This document shows, piece by piece, positions 1-7,149 of a DNA stretch of 26,141 nt. Numbering within the stretch: the first letter of the stretch is position 1; the number at the start of each line of letters is the position of its first letter. Source of the DNA: CAZILM01 sp964625325 (GTDB lineage Bacteria; Patescibacteriota; Saccharimonadia; Saccharimonadales; CAYVSP01); assembly GCA_964625325.1 (NCBI GenBank), contig CAZVBA010000006.1:1-26141 (forward strand). The letters are read 5' to 3'. The notes beneath the pieces were generated by a model. It ran no database searches. It was not told the DNA's origin and worked only from the letters and a program-made list of their open reading frames with translations. The translations under genes were made by a program, and so were the position numbers.

Positions 1-11
1 GCACGAAATGG

Positions 12-39
12 ACTATATTACCTATACGTGTAATGACAA
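12..39 (-). promoter_or_regulatory. Promoter pointing off the left window edge
   Basis: On the minus strand TTGTCA (39-34) and TATAGT (17-12) are separated by 16 nt. A GTG triplet lies at 4-2, with 7 nt between the -10 and it, the same geometry as most other starts in this window. A leaderless minus-strand gene may therefore start at position 4 and run off the window. Only one codon is visible, so the gene itself cannot be tested here. Confidence 0.35.
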
Positions 40-75
40 CTTACGAGAGCATACCCGTTATTTCTGTGCAAAACT

Positions 76-94
76 ATGGTGTTAAATACACCAT
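76..94 (-). terminator. Intrinsic terminator of topA
   Basis: A 7-bp perfect stem (ATGGTGT / ACACCAT) with a 5-nt loop begins at the last base of the topA stop codon. On the minus strand it is followed by AGTTTTGC. The T run is short but the position is right for the end of topA. Confidence 0.6.
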
Positions 95-2388
95 TAAGCG
101 CGCTTTTGGTTCCTTCGGGGGAAACGGCGGCCTTTAGCGGGTGCGGTGGCTAGCAATTTTTTGGCTTCGGCTTCGGTTATCTTCTTTGGGTCCATATCGT
201 CGGTAATCTTGGCGTTCTTTTTGCCGTCGGTGATATAGGGGCCATACGGGCCGTTGACGATTTTAACACCGCTCTTGAACTCGGCTATGTACTTATCGGC
301 GTTTTGCTGTAGTTTCTCCTTGTATAAGGTTCTGGCGTCAGTTTCGCTGATGGTCAGCGGATCGTGCTCTTTGAGCGACACAAACAGCTTGTCGACCTGG
401 ATATAAGGACCAAAGCGGCCGATGTTAGCTTTAATGTCTTTGCCGTCCTCGGTCTTCCCCACTGTCCTAGGTAGCTTGAACATTTCCAGGGCTTGTTCAA
501 AAGTTACGTCCTCCAGCCGGGTGTCCGCCGGCATGGGTGCAAAGTCCGGCTTCTCCTCGTCATCGGCCGACCCACGCTGTAACATCGGTCCGTAGCGGCC
601 GAAACGAGCGATAATTGGCTTGCCATTGCCCGGATCTTTACCCAGTTCCCTAGCCTGGCTGGTTTCCTCGCGGCTAACATTCTCGGCCTGGCCTATCAGC
701 GGGTGGAAACTCTTATAAAAGTCCTCTAGCATCTTCTGCCACTTCTGTTTGCCATCGGCGATGTGGTCAAAATCGCCCTCCACGTTGGCGGTAAAGTCAT
801 AATCCAGGATGTCAGCGAAGTTCTTGGTCAGAAAATCGGTGGTGACTTCGGCAACCGGCGTTGGCATTAGCTTATTTTTATCCGCACCATACATTTCCGT
901 CTCTTTTTTTATGTCGACTTGCTTGTTTTTGAGTTCTAAGACGGTAACTTCGCGTTCAGTGCCGTTAGTGTCGCCCTTTTCAACGTAGCCGCGGGTTTGA
1001 ACAGTGCTGATGGTGGGCGCGTAGGTGCTCGGGCGGCCAATGCCTAATTCTTCAAGCTTGCGTACCAGGCTGGCCTCGGAGTAGCGGCCGGCCGGTTTGC
1101 TAAAGGTTTCACGGGCGGTCATGTGGCTGAGGTCCAGGGCTTGACCATTTTGGAGTGCTGGCAATAAGATATCATCTTTGCCGCCGCCGTAAACTTTATA
1201 AAAGCCGTCAAAGGTCAAAATTTCGCCCTTGGCCAGCAATGTTTCGGATCGAGTACTGATGCTGATTTGAACTTCGGTACGGTCAATCGCTGCCGCCGCC
1301 ATTTGGCTGGCCACGGCTCGCTGCCAGATCAGCTTATACAGCTTTTCCTGGGCGCTATCGGTCCCAGCAGTTGTTTTGTTCATATCACTGGGCCGGATAG
1401 CTTCGTGGGCTTCCTGAGCGCCCTGGGTTTTAGTCTGGTACTGGCGTTGGTGATAATACTTAGCACCAAACTCTTTAGTTATGTAAGTCTGAGCGGCATT
1501 AATGGCGAGGCTGGACAGGGTGGTGCTATCAGTTCGCATGTAGGTAATATGGCCTTCTTCATAAAGTCTTTGCGCCAGTGTCATGGTCTGGCGGACGCCA
1601 AAGCCGAGTCGCCGGGCGGCCTCTTGCTGCAAGGTACTGGTGGTAAACGGTGGGCTGGGACTGCGGCTGCCGGGTTTCTTATCAATGGCACTGACTTTGA
1701 AAGTGGCCTTAATACAATCTTCCAGGAACTTTTTAGCAGCCGCTTCGTCGGTTAATTTATCCGGCAATTCGGCTGATATATTGTCGCTGCCGGCCGAAAA
1801 TTCAGCACTTACCTTGTAGCTACCGGTGGGTTCAAAGTCTCGGATTTGGCGCTCGCGCTCGACAATTAAGCGTACGGCGACAGACTGGACGCGGCCGGCG
1901 GACAGTCCCGGCCGGACCTTCTTCCAAAGTATTGGACTGAGCTCATAGCCGACTAAACGGTCCAATATGCGACGGGCCTGTTGGGCGTCGACCAAGTCAA
2001 TATCGATGCCACGCGGATTCTTAATGGCGTTCTCAATGGCCGACTTGGTAATTTCATGAAAGACTATCCGCTTGGTTTTATCAGCCGGCAGCTTCAAGGC
2101 CTCACTCAAATGCCAGGCAATCGCCTCACCTTCGCGGTCTTCATCACTGGCCAGCCAGACTGTCTCAGCGGCTGAGGCCGCTTTTTTAAGTTCGCTGACC
2201 ACCTTTTTCTTATCTGGGCTAATTTCGTACGTTGGCTCAAAATTTTTGGCAATATCAATATTCAAACCCTTTTTTGGGAGGTCGCGAATATGGCCAAAGC
2301 TGCTCTTGACCGTGTAGTCGCTGCCCAGGTAGCGCTCGATGGTGCGCGCCTTGGCTGGACTCTCCACAATTACTAAGTTCTTGCCCAT
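94..2388 (-). CDS. topA: DNA topoisomerase I (type IA)
   Basis: Relaxes negatively supercoiled DNA by a transient 5'-phosphotyrosine break. The 764-aa protein starts with the TOPRIM domain (VIVESPAKA, Glu9; acidic DEDREGE around 82-88). The central domains carry the active-site tyrosine in ITYMRTDS (Tyr283). The DNA-gate motif SAGRVQSVAVRL is near 163-174. The C-terminus has no Cys4 zinc fingers. Instead it has short repeats of the topoisomerase C-terminal type (FGRYGPMLQRG, IGRFGPYIQ, GPYGPYITDG) and a basic tail. The ATG at 2388 begins the conserved MGKNLVIVES and has TATACT ending 9 nt upstream, so a leaderless mRNA is predicted. A hairpin terminator touches the stop codon. The identification is secure. 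Confidence 0.98.
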   Translation of the reverse strand: MGKNLVIVESPAKARTIERYLGSDYTVKSSFGHIRDLPKKGLNIDIAKNFEPTYEISPDKKKVVSELKKAASAAETVWLASDEDREGEAIAWHLSEALKLPADKTKRIVFHEITKSAIENAIKNPRGIDIDLVDAQQARRILDRLVGYELSPILWKKVRPGLSAGRVQSVAVRLIVERERQIRDFEPTGSYKVSAEFSAGSDNISAELPDKLTDEAAAKKFLEDCIKATFKVSAIDKKPGSRSPSPPFTTSTLQQEAARRLGFGVRQTMTLAQRLYEEGHITYMRTDSTTLSSLAINAAQTYITKEFGAKYYHQRQYQTKTQGAQEAHEAIRPSDMNKTTAGTDSAQEKLYKLIWQRAVASQMAAAAIDRTEVQISISTRSETLLAKGEILTFDGFYKVYGGGKDDILLPALQNGQALDLSHMTARETFSKPAGRYSEASLVRKLEELGIGRPSTYAPTISTVQTRGYVEKGDTNGTEREVTVLELKNKQVDIKKETEMYGADKNKLMPTPVAEVTTDFLTKNFADILDYDFTANVEGDFDHIADGKQKWQKMLEDFYKSFHPLIGQAENVSREETSQARELGKDPGNGKPIIARFGRYGPMLQRGSADDEEKPDFAPMPADTRLEDVTFEQALEMFKLPRTVGKTEDGKDIKANIGRFGPYIQVDKLFVSLKEHDPLTISETDARTLYKEKLQQNADKYIAEFKSGVKIVNGPYGPYITDGKKNAKITDDMDPKKITEAEAKKLLATAPAKGRRFPRRNQKRA

Positions 2389-2397
2389 GTGGGCCTA

Positions 2398-2403
2398 AGT
2401 ATA
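2398..2403 (-). promoter_or_regulatory. -10 element of topA
   Basis: TATACT on the minus strand, 9 nt before the topA ATG. No good -35 is visible. The spacing predicts transcription starting at about the start codon. Confidence 0.5.
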
Positions 2404-2419
2404 CCCTAAACAGTCAACC

Positions 2420-2590
2420 TTAAGCGTTACCAAGCTTGTAGCCGCCCCAAATGCCGACAAATGAGCCAACTGTACCAAGCGCCAATGTCCAGAAGCCTAG
2501 TCCATTGCCGTGATCGAACACAGTGCCTAATAAACCGCCGGCAGTTGAGCCGACAAAAATGCCAAGCCAGATGTAATGTTTCGTTTCCAT
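2420..2590 (-). CDS. Small glycine-rich membrane protein
   Basis: A 56-aa protein with two hydrophobic glycine-rich stretches (about residues 7-25 and 34-52) separated by a short polar turn (FDHGNG). It is probably a two-helix membrane hairpin, with no recognised family. The frame is open up to 2656, but the ATG at 2590 (METKHYIW) is preferred because TACAAT ends 6 nt before it and the upstream extension is basic and unlike a membrane protein. It lies 31 nt upstream of the topA start on the same strand and is divergent from the gene at 2659. The function is unknown. Confidence 0.6.
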   Translation of the reverse strand: METKHYIWLGIFVGSTAGGLLGTVFDHGNGLGFWTLALGTVGSFVGIWGGYKLGNA

Positions 2591-2596
2591 TACATT

Positions 2597-2602
2597 ATTG
2601 TA
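2597..2602 (-). promoter_or_regulatory. -10 element of the small membrane protein gene
   Basis: TACAAT on the minus strand, 6 nt before the ATG at 2590. It sets the preferred start of that gene. Confidence 0.5.
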
Positions 2603-2621
2603 CCGCTTCTTGACGTAAAGC

Positions 2622-2650
2622 TTGCGGCGAGCGCTGGTGGGGCGTACATT
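2622..2650 (+). promoter_or_regulatory. Promoter of the 176-aa orphan gene
   Basis: TTGCGG (2622-2627), 17-nt spacer, TACATT (2645-2650), then 8 nt to the ATG at 2659. The -35 is weak. An alternative -10, CATTAT, sits 6 nt from the ATG. Confidence 0.4.
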
Positions 2651-2658
2651 ATCCAACT

Positions 2659-3189
2659 ATGAGTCTCGACTTTCAGGTACCGGAACCAGAGGAGCCGGTT
2701 TATTCCGAAGACATTACTTACGACCGAGCCTACCGTGAATATCTGGAGGGCATGGTATTTCGCGACTGTGAACAACTCCGATGGGCTGGCAATGTTATTG
2801 CGGCTTCTGAATTTCCACTGGCTCGAAGAGTCGCCATGAATTGCCGTTTGTTGGAAGACGCCGTCTTATCACATGACGACGCCGAGCTGGCCAGAGTCAC
2901 TAGGTTCAGTCACGAAGATGTGGTTCGTTCGTATGTCTATTCCGGCCTTGATATTGACGCCGGCGTGGTCCTATTGACTACCCAACTCCTTGGCATAGCC
3001 AAGGCTGAACTCAAAGGCCTGGTCAGCCCGTGCGCCACTAATTTGGAATCGATGTTTAGGGCAAATGCGCAAACGTTGAGCAAAGAGGAAAAGCAAGACG
3101 CTCGTTATTATGGCCGGCGCGCCCTGCTAGATTTGGGTCTGGGTTCTTTTTCATTACGCTTGGCTTCTAAGCTTCATCTTTTACATTAA
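2659..3189 (+). CDS. Hypothetical protein (176 aa)
   Basis: Soluble, probably all-helical protein with an acidic N-terminus (EPEEPVYSED). It has no signal peptide or membrane segment, and I recognise no family. The start at 2659 is the first ATG in frame and has a -10-like hexamer 8 nt upstream. The gene converges on dprA and their last 9 nt overlap (the two stops lie within 3181-3189), leaving no room for a terminator between them. It is one of three short plus-strand orphans placed between minus-strand housekeeping genes in the first 6 kb. Coding status rests on the long open frame and the promoter. The function is unknown. Confidence 0.7.
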   Translation: MSLDFQVPEPEEPVYSEDITYDRAYREYLEGMVFRDCEQLRWAGNVIAASEFPLARRVAMNCRLLEDAVLSHDDAELARVTRFSHEDVVRSYVYSGLDIDAGVVLLTTQLLGIAKAELKGLVSPCATNLESMFRANAQTLSKEEKQDARYYGRRALLDLGLGSFSLRLASKLHLLH

Positions 3190-4038
3190 GGTCCAATGAT
3201 TAGCGCCAAGCGGTTTGATACGGCCGGTGATTTCTAGCATGGTAAGTGTTTGATTAAACACGGCCGGTTTCAGACCACTGCTTTTCAGTAACTCAGCAGC
3301 ATCGGTAATGCCGGCTTGCAACTGGTCTAAAATAGCCAGTTCATCTTCGTTCCGGGCGACGATCTCACGGTCGCTAACTTGCAGCTCAAGATTTAGAGCC
3401 GAGAAAATATCTTCAACTCTCGTGACCGGTGTGGCGCCGGTTTTAATCAGGTTATTGGTACCGACCGACAACGGGCTGCTGATGTTACCGGGCACAGCCA
3501 TTACAGTCCTGCCCTGCTCCAGGGCAAAGTTGGCGGTGGCCAGCGTGCCACTGCGTTCAGCCGCCTCTGTGATTAAGACTCCGTCGCTTAAGCCGGAAAC
3601 AATCCTGTTGCGGGCCAGAAAGTTGACCTTATACGGTTCAGTATTATCTGGATATTCGGTTACCAGGGCCCCGCCCTGCGCCAGTATCTGCATAGCCAAA
3701 TGGTGATGGCTGGGTGGGTAAATCCGATCTAAGCCGGCCGGCAGCACGGCAATAGTTTTACCGCCGGCGTCTAAGGCGGCCTGGTGCGCAACGCCATCGG
3801 CGCCAATCGCCAGCCCACTGATAATCACGATGCCATTACTGGCAGCTGCTTCGGTTAAAGAAGTCGTAACCGCTCGGCCATAGGGGCTAATCTTGCGGCT
3901 GCCAATTACGGCCAAACGCGGACTCTTGAGCAAGCTATTAAGGTCGCCGGCCACAAAGAGCTGTAGAGGCGGATTAGGGATATGCCGCAGTATTTCCGGA
4001 AAGTCAGGCTGGTTAAGCGTTAGCTTCTTGACATTCAT
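3181..4038 (-). CDS. dprA: DNA processing protein DprA (Smf)
   Basis: DprA binds incoming single-stranded DNA and loads RecA during natural transformation. The 285-aa protein has the Rossmann-like DprA core: IGSRKISPYGR (45-54), the SGLAIGADGVAH motif (74-85), PAGLDRIYPP (100-109), FLARNRIVSGLS (140-151), TEAAERSGTLATA (157-169) and VPGNI (182-186). A winged-helix-like C-terminal domain follows (about 222-285). The frame is open to 4074, but the ATG at 4038 (MNVKKLTL) is chosen because TATCAT ends 5 nt before it with TTGTAT 16 nt further up. The usual N-terminal SAM-like region is short. No other competence gene is in the window, so only DNA uptake processing, not a full machine, can be inferred. 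Confidence 0.95.
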   Translation of the reverse strand: MNVKKLTLNQPDFPEILRHIPNPPLQLFVAGDLNSLLKSPRLAVIGSRKISPYGRAVTTSLTEAAASNGIVIISGLAIGADGVAHQAALDAGGKTIAVLPAGLDRIYPPSHHHLAMQILAQGGALVTEYPDNTEPYKVNFLARNRIVSGLSDGVLITEAAERSGTLATANFALEQGRTVMAVPGNISSPLSVGTNNLIKTGATPVTRVEDIFSALNLELQVSDREIVARNEDELAILDQLQAGITDAAELLKSSGLKPAVFNQTLTMLEITGRIKPLGANHWTLM

Positions 4039-4043
4039 AGCAA

Positions 4044-4071
4044 ATGATATTTTGGTATTGACACAATACAA
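4044..4071 (-). promoter_or_regulatory. Promoter of dprA
   Basis: Minus-strand TTGTAT (4071-4066), 16-nt spacer, TATCAT (4049-4044), 5 nt to ATG. It overlaps the plus-strand promoter at 4058-4086, so the two divergent transcription units may compete for polymerase. Confidence 0.45.
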
Positions 4072-4086
4072 CATATTTGCTATTAT
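4058..4086 (+). promoter_or_regulatory. Near-consensus promoter of a non-coding transcript
   Basis: TTGACA (4058-4063), exactly 17 nt, TATTAT (4081-4086). This is one of the best promoters in the window, yet no start codon of a plausible gene follows. Transcription should start near 4093. The next plus-strand gene, at 4522, has its own -10. Confidence 0.7.
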
Positions 4087-4092
4087 CGCAAT

Positions 4093-4380
4093 CCGTAAGC
4101 ACTTATGTGTCTTACCGTACCTTATACCCCCAATGTTAGATTGTTTTAGAGTGTTAATCTTGTAAGTTGTTACCCTCCACTTTCAAGCCTTCCTGCTTCG
4201 GTGGGAGCGCTCTAAAACAGACTAATCCCTTTAACCCCGCATTCCTCCTCGTTTTTTTGAGTCGTAGTGAATGACGGTGCACCTTTGAGTGGGTCCGCGT
4301 TCGCGCGGAAGGCCTTCAAGGTGGGTTGAAGGGTGTAAAAGACCACCAGCGGTGCCCACCCCCTCTGGTGGTCTTTTAAT
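4093..4380 (+). ncRNA. Putative structured non-coding RNA (about 290 nt)
   Basis: The boundaries are the predicted start of the promoter at 4058-4086 and the terminator at 4337-4377. The stretch lacks a convincing ORF and is rich in helices: a 5' hairpin (4095-4102 with 4107-4115, TTAT loop); a long stem of 18 positions with one A-A mismatch (4136-4153 with 4208-4225); and a nested hairpin with a 10-bp outer stem (4280-4289 with 4314-4323, one mismatch) around a 6-bp stem capped by TTCG (4294-4309). A T7 run at 4251-4257 could end a shorter form. I looked for the conserved cores of RNase P RNA, tmRNA, SRP RNA and 6S RNA on both strands and did not find them. The family is unknown. Two adjacent RNAs, or a non-functional spacer, remain possible. 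Confidence 0.45.
4337..4377. terminator. Strong bidirectional terminator
   Basis: A 13-bp perfect stem (4337-4349 with 4365-4377; core GACCACCAG / CTGGTGGTC) with a 15-nt loop. The A4/T4 ends of the stem give a T tract on either strand. It would stop the ncRNA on the plus strand and any read-through from pth on the minus strand. Confidence 0.85.
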
Positions 4381-4391
4381 TGTCGGCGGTG

Positions 4392-4484
4392 CCTCACCGG
4401 TGAGGACTGGCGCGCGAAGTTTTTACAGATTTATTGCAACGACGTTTCACTCGAGGCTACGAGAAAGGCCACCGGCCTTTCTCG
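4392..4484. repeat. Palindrome and perfect hairpin in intergenic DNA
   Basis: Between the bidirectional terminator and the gene at 4522 there is a 14-nt perfect palindrome (4392-4405, CCTCACCGGTGAGG). A perfect 11-bp inverted repeat with only a 3-nt spacer follows (4460-4470 with 4474-4484). Neither is directly followed by a T tract, so a terminator role is doubtful. I see no gene in 4381-4505. Confidence 0.6.
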
Positions 4485-4505
4485 CCCTATGCAGGCCTAT
4501 TTTTA

Positions 4506-4514
4506 TGACATAAT
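4506..4514 (+). promoter_or_regulatory. Extended -10 of the 101-aa orphan gene
   Basis: TGA followed by CATAAT (4509-4514), 7 nt before the ATG at 4522. The TGN extension compensates for the absent -35 and decides between three candidate ATGs. Confidence 0.5.
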
Positions 4515-4521
4515 GTCCATT

Positions 4522-4827
4522 ATGCAATTTGATAATGAGAAGCAGACTTTTATTCCCAACGCCATCGATAGACGTTTATTGGGTGATAGTAGCGAATGGT
4601 CAATTGATGACGCGCCCCTACTCCAACATGCTATATTAAAGGCCCGCCAAAATTGGGCAGAACGTGGCATGTCTGACTTTCCGCAAGGTGCACAGCTTAA
4701 TACTGCTATAGCCGATCAGCAAAGAGCACTCAACATATTTGATGGCATGCTTGGGGTTGTGAGACCGTTTGTGCCCGGTGGTCTGGCTGAGGAAATTGAA
4801 GAAGCTTTACGCCGCGGGTCAAGTTAG
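4522..4827 (+). CDS. Hypothetical protein (101 aa)
   Basis: Small soluble protein, mainly helical, starting MQFDNEKQTF and ending with an acidic/basic helix (LAEEIEEALRRG). No family is recognised. Two more ATGs lie upstream in frame (4489, 4513). 4522 is preferred because an extended -10 ends 7 nt before it, and 4513 overlaps that element. The gene meets pth tail to tail: the plus-strand TAG and the minus-strand TAA share bases in the tetranucleotide TTAG. Coding status is moderately supported by the promoter and the snug fit. The function is unknown. Confidence 0.6.
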   Translation: MQFDNEKQTFIPNAIDRRLLGDSSEWSIDDAPLLQHAILKARQNWAERGMSDFPQGAQLNTAIADQQRALNIFDGMLGVVRPFVPGGLAEEIEEALRRGSS

Positions 4828-5459
4828 ATAATAAAACTGCGGGTTTCGGCGATAAGGTCGCCGCGGTAGATGTATTCGACTAGGATGCTCTCAACTTCTT
4901 TGAGCAGCGCCGGTAGTTGCTTTTTTTCATCCTCGTCGAGCTTTTGTAAGACATAATCAGCGCCACCAAGTTTGCTGTCGGGACCGATACCTATACGGAC
5001 GCGGTTAATATTACCTTCCATGTGCTGCAGTAGAGATTTTATGCCGTTATGACCGGCACTACCGCCGCCCACACGCGTGCGGATTTGACCAAATGGAATG
5101 TCCAGCTCGTCGTGCACAACGATAATGCAATTGTTGGGAATCTTATAAAATCGCTCAACCGCTTGCACGGCTTCGCCGCTATTGTTCATGAACGTTGTCG
5201 GCTTAGCTAAGATAACACGCACCTCACCCAAGTTGTGGGTGGTCAGCTGGGCTTTGAGATCTTTCTTGTCAGTCCAGGCCGGAAAGTCATGATTCTTGGC
5301 AAAAGCGTCCACGCACCTAAAGCCGAGGTTATGTCTGGTATTCTCGTATTCTTTGCCAGGGTTACCTAAGCCAACAATTAAAACGGTTTTATTAAGACCC
5401 AACGTATAGAGCGGTTTGGAATCTTGTGAGTCGTAGGGATTTTTCTGAAACAGTGCCAT
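4824..5459 (-). CDS. pth: Peptidyl-tRNA hydrolase
   Basis: Cleaves peptidyl-tRNA released from stalled ribosomes and so recycles tRNA. The 211-aa protein has the Pth fold signatures: VGLGNPGKEYENTRHNLGF (about 29-47) with the catalytic His43, KPTTFMNNSGEAV (86-98) with the substrate-binding Asn, VVHDELDIPFG (114-124) with Asp117, and GGSAGHNGIKS (132-142). It carries an N-terminal extension of about 24 residues, mostly polar, before the first strand. The ATG at 5459 has TAGACT 9 nt upstream with a TGC extension, which supports keeping the extension. The stop overlaps that of the plus-strand orphan at 4522. Confidence 0.96.
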   Translation of the reverse strand: MALFQKNPYDSQDSKPLYTLGLNKTVLIVGLGNPGKEYENTRHNLGFRCVDAFAKNHDFPAWTDKKDLKAQLTTHNLGEVRVILAKPTTFMNNSGEAVQAVERFYKIPNNCIIVVHDELDIPFGQIRTRVGGGSAGHNGIKSLLQHMEGNINRVRIGIGPDSKLGGADYVLQKLDEDEKKQLPALLKEVESILVEYIYRGDLIAETRSFII

Positions 5460-5468
5460 AACGCTCTA

Positions 5469-5477
5469 AGTCTAGCA
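5469..5477 (-). promoter_or_regulatory. Extended -10 of pth
   Basis: TGC plus TAGACT on the minus strand, ending 9 nt before the pth ATG. Confidence 0.5.
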
Positions 5478-5505
5478 GGCATTCCATTTTCGCGTCTATG
5501 AAGTG

Positions 5506-5511
5506 TATAAT
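5506..5511 (+). promoter_or_regulatory. -10 element of the 105-aa orphan gene
   Basis: Perfect TATAAT, 8 nt before the ATG at 5520. No clear -35. Confidence 0.55.
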
Positions 5512-5519
5512 GGTTCGCG

Positions 5520-5837
5520 ATGACAAAGCACGTGACTGGCGAACATTTTGTGATACGCACAAATGGAACCTACGTTAATCCAGCAAGCGGCGTTGTGCCA
5601 ACTAGGCACGATTTAGGTACATATTTTGGCATGCCAGCGCCGGACATACTTGAAGATGCGCGGCGAGAATTTATTGATTTACGTGAACGTGAGGCGACAG
5701 TAGGCATTTCATTGGGGGCGTTACACGTCGACCATGAAATCAGACACACGAGCCGAATTCTTGGCATCGTACCCCTATCTCGCTGGCAGGTAGTTGAAAC
5801 CTTCCCCGTGCCGACTGGACCACTTGAGAATAATTAG
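5520..5837 (+). CDS. Hypothetical protein (105 aa)
   Basis: Small soluble protein beginning MTKHVTGEHF, with a mixed, His- and Arg-containing sequence. No motif or family is recognised, and there is no signal peptide or membrane segment. A consensus TATAAT 8 nt before the ATG and an open frame filling the space between pth and der support it as a gene. It is divergent from pth and convergent with der. Its TAG overlaps the der TAA in a shared TTAG, exactly as seen at 4824-4827. Confidence 0.6.
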   Translation: MTKHVTGEHFVIRTNGTYVNPASGVVPTRHDLGTYFGMPAPDILEDARREFIDLREREATVGISLGALHVDHEIRHTSRILGIVPLSRWQVVETFPVPTGPLENN

Positions 5838-7147
5838 TGCTTCTCTAAAAACCAGAATTTTATTGGCGTACCAGTAAAGTCGTATTGCTCGCGCAGGGCC
5901 CTGTCCATGTAGCGCTTATAGCTCCAGTGCAGAAAGCCGGTATGCGCCCCGAACACCTTGAAGCTGGGTGGGCTGTTTTCATCCTCTTGGACGATGTAGT
6001 TGAGCTTGGGGTTGCGGTTTTTTAGTCCGGCTGGCGGGTGCTTGTCCGTGACAGTAGCCAGCCACTTGTTCAAGGCGGCTGTCTTGATGTGTTGTTGGCG
6101 CCGGGCGTCGATTTCTAAGGCTATTTCAAATAGTTTGGTAACGTTTTGGCCGCTGACGGCACTGCTAAAGACCAGCGGTGCCCAGGGGACAAACTCGAAC
6201 TCATGCTTAATACTGGCGGCCAGCTGGTCGCGGCTATAGGGTGTTTTTTCGTCCAGGGCATCCCATTTGCTAACCACCAGAATCAGGCCTTTGCCGGCCT
6301 CTTTTATCATGCCGGAAATTTTCTGATCCAACTGCACGCCCAGTTCGTTGACGTCCATAAGCACCAGGCAAATATCGGATTGCTCGATGGCACTTAGGGC
6401 CCGGAGCACGCTAAAGCGCTCCACACCGACTTCTATCTTGCCACTGCGCCGGATTCCAGCCGTATCCATCAACTCGACTTCGCGGCCCTCATAACGCACC
6501 ACCGCCCGGTTAATATCGCGGGTGGTGCCGGCCTTATCGGCCACAATCGCCTGCTGCTTCTTGGCTAGGGCGTTAAATAGCTGGGATTTGCCGACGTTCG
6601 GTCGGCCCAGTAGAGCTATATGCAGCCGGTTATCGTCTTCTTTAGCCGAAGCTTTCGGTATGTGCTTAATAAGAGTGTCTAGGAGAGTATCGATGCCGCG
6701 GTTTTGAGTAGTGCTGGTTAGGATAATCGGTTTTATGCCCAAGCGTTCGTAGTCGGCTATCGAGATGTGGCGCTGTTTATCAATCTTATTTACGACTAAG
6801 AAGACGGGCTTGCGGCTCTTGAGGGCCATGTGGGCGACTTGGCGGTCCTCCTCACTAATGCCGACATCGGCTTCAATCACCACCCAAATTACATCGGCGC
6901 TTTCGGCGGCTTGGGCAATCTGCTCTTGAATGGTGAGTTCAAAATCATCCTCGGGATCTTTCATGCCGGCCGTATCGACCAACCAAAAATGCTGTTCGTT
7001 GTGCTCGGCTTTGGCCGTGACGCTGTCTCGGGTAGTGCCGGCCTCACGCGTTACGATTGCCTCTCGGCGTTTTAAAATCGCATTGAACAAGCTGGACTTG
7101 CCCACATTGGCTCGCCCGACGATGGCAATAATTGGTAGTTTTTTCAT
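5834..7147 (-). CDS. der: GTPase Der (EngA)
   Basis: Tandem-G-domain GTPase needed for maturation of the 50S ribosomal subunit. The 437-aa protein has two complete G domains. The first has P-loop GRANVGKSS (11-19), DTAG and NKID. The second has P-loop GRPNVGKSQ (about 180-188), DTAGIRR and SKWD. A KH-like domain ends the protein (YIVQEDENSPPSFKVFG). The frame opens with a TTG at 7153, but the ATG at 7147 (MKKLPIIAIVG) is the natural start. It lies 2 nt past the stop of the TauD-like gene, so the two are probably co-transcribed and translationally coupled. AGGCGG about 8 nt upstream may serve as a ribosome binding site. Confidence 0.97.
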   Translation of the reverse strand: MKKLPIIAIVGRANVGKSSLFNAILKRREAIVTREAGTTRDSVTAKAEHNEQHFWLVDTAGMKDPEDDFELTIQEQIAQAAESADVIWVVIEADVGISEEDRQVAHMALKSRKPVFLVVNKIDKQRHISIADYERLGIKPIILTSTTQNRGIDTLLDTLIKHIPKASAKEDDNRLHIALLGRPNVGKSQLFNALAKKQQAIVADKAGTTRDINRAVVRYEGREVELMDTAGIRRSGKIEVGVERFSVLRALSAIEQSDICLVLMDVNELGVQLDQKISGMIKEAGKGLILVVSKWDALDEKTPYSRDQLAASIKHEFEFVPWAPLVFSSAVSGQNVTKLFEIALEIDARRQQHIKTAALNKWLATVTDKHPPAGLKNRNPKLNYIVQEDENSPPSFKVFGAHTGFLHWSYKRYMDRALREQYDFTGTPIKFWFLEKH

Positions 7148-7149
7148 AA

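Noticed and set aside
1267..1755. 162-aa plus-strand ORF
   Set aside because: It is antisense to topA within its conserved catalytic region, with no -10 or Shine-Dalgarno, so it is a shadow frame.
4142..4151. GTTTTAGAG-like string resembling the start of a type II CRISPR repeat
   Set aside because: It occurs once, pairs with CTCTAAAAC as part of a single long stem, and there are no repeats, spacers or cas genes nearby.
4093..4400. RNase P RNA, tmRNA, SRP RNA or 6S RNA in the dprA upstream region
   Set aside because: Short resemblances (for example GAATGAC, or GGAAGGC) occur, but none of the conserved cores, the tRNA-like end of tmRNA, or the SRP tetraloop region is present on either strand.
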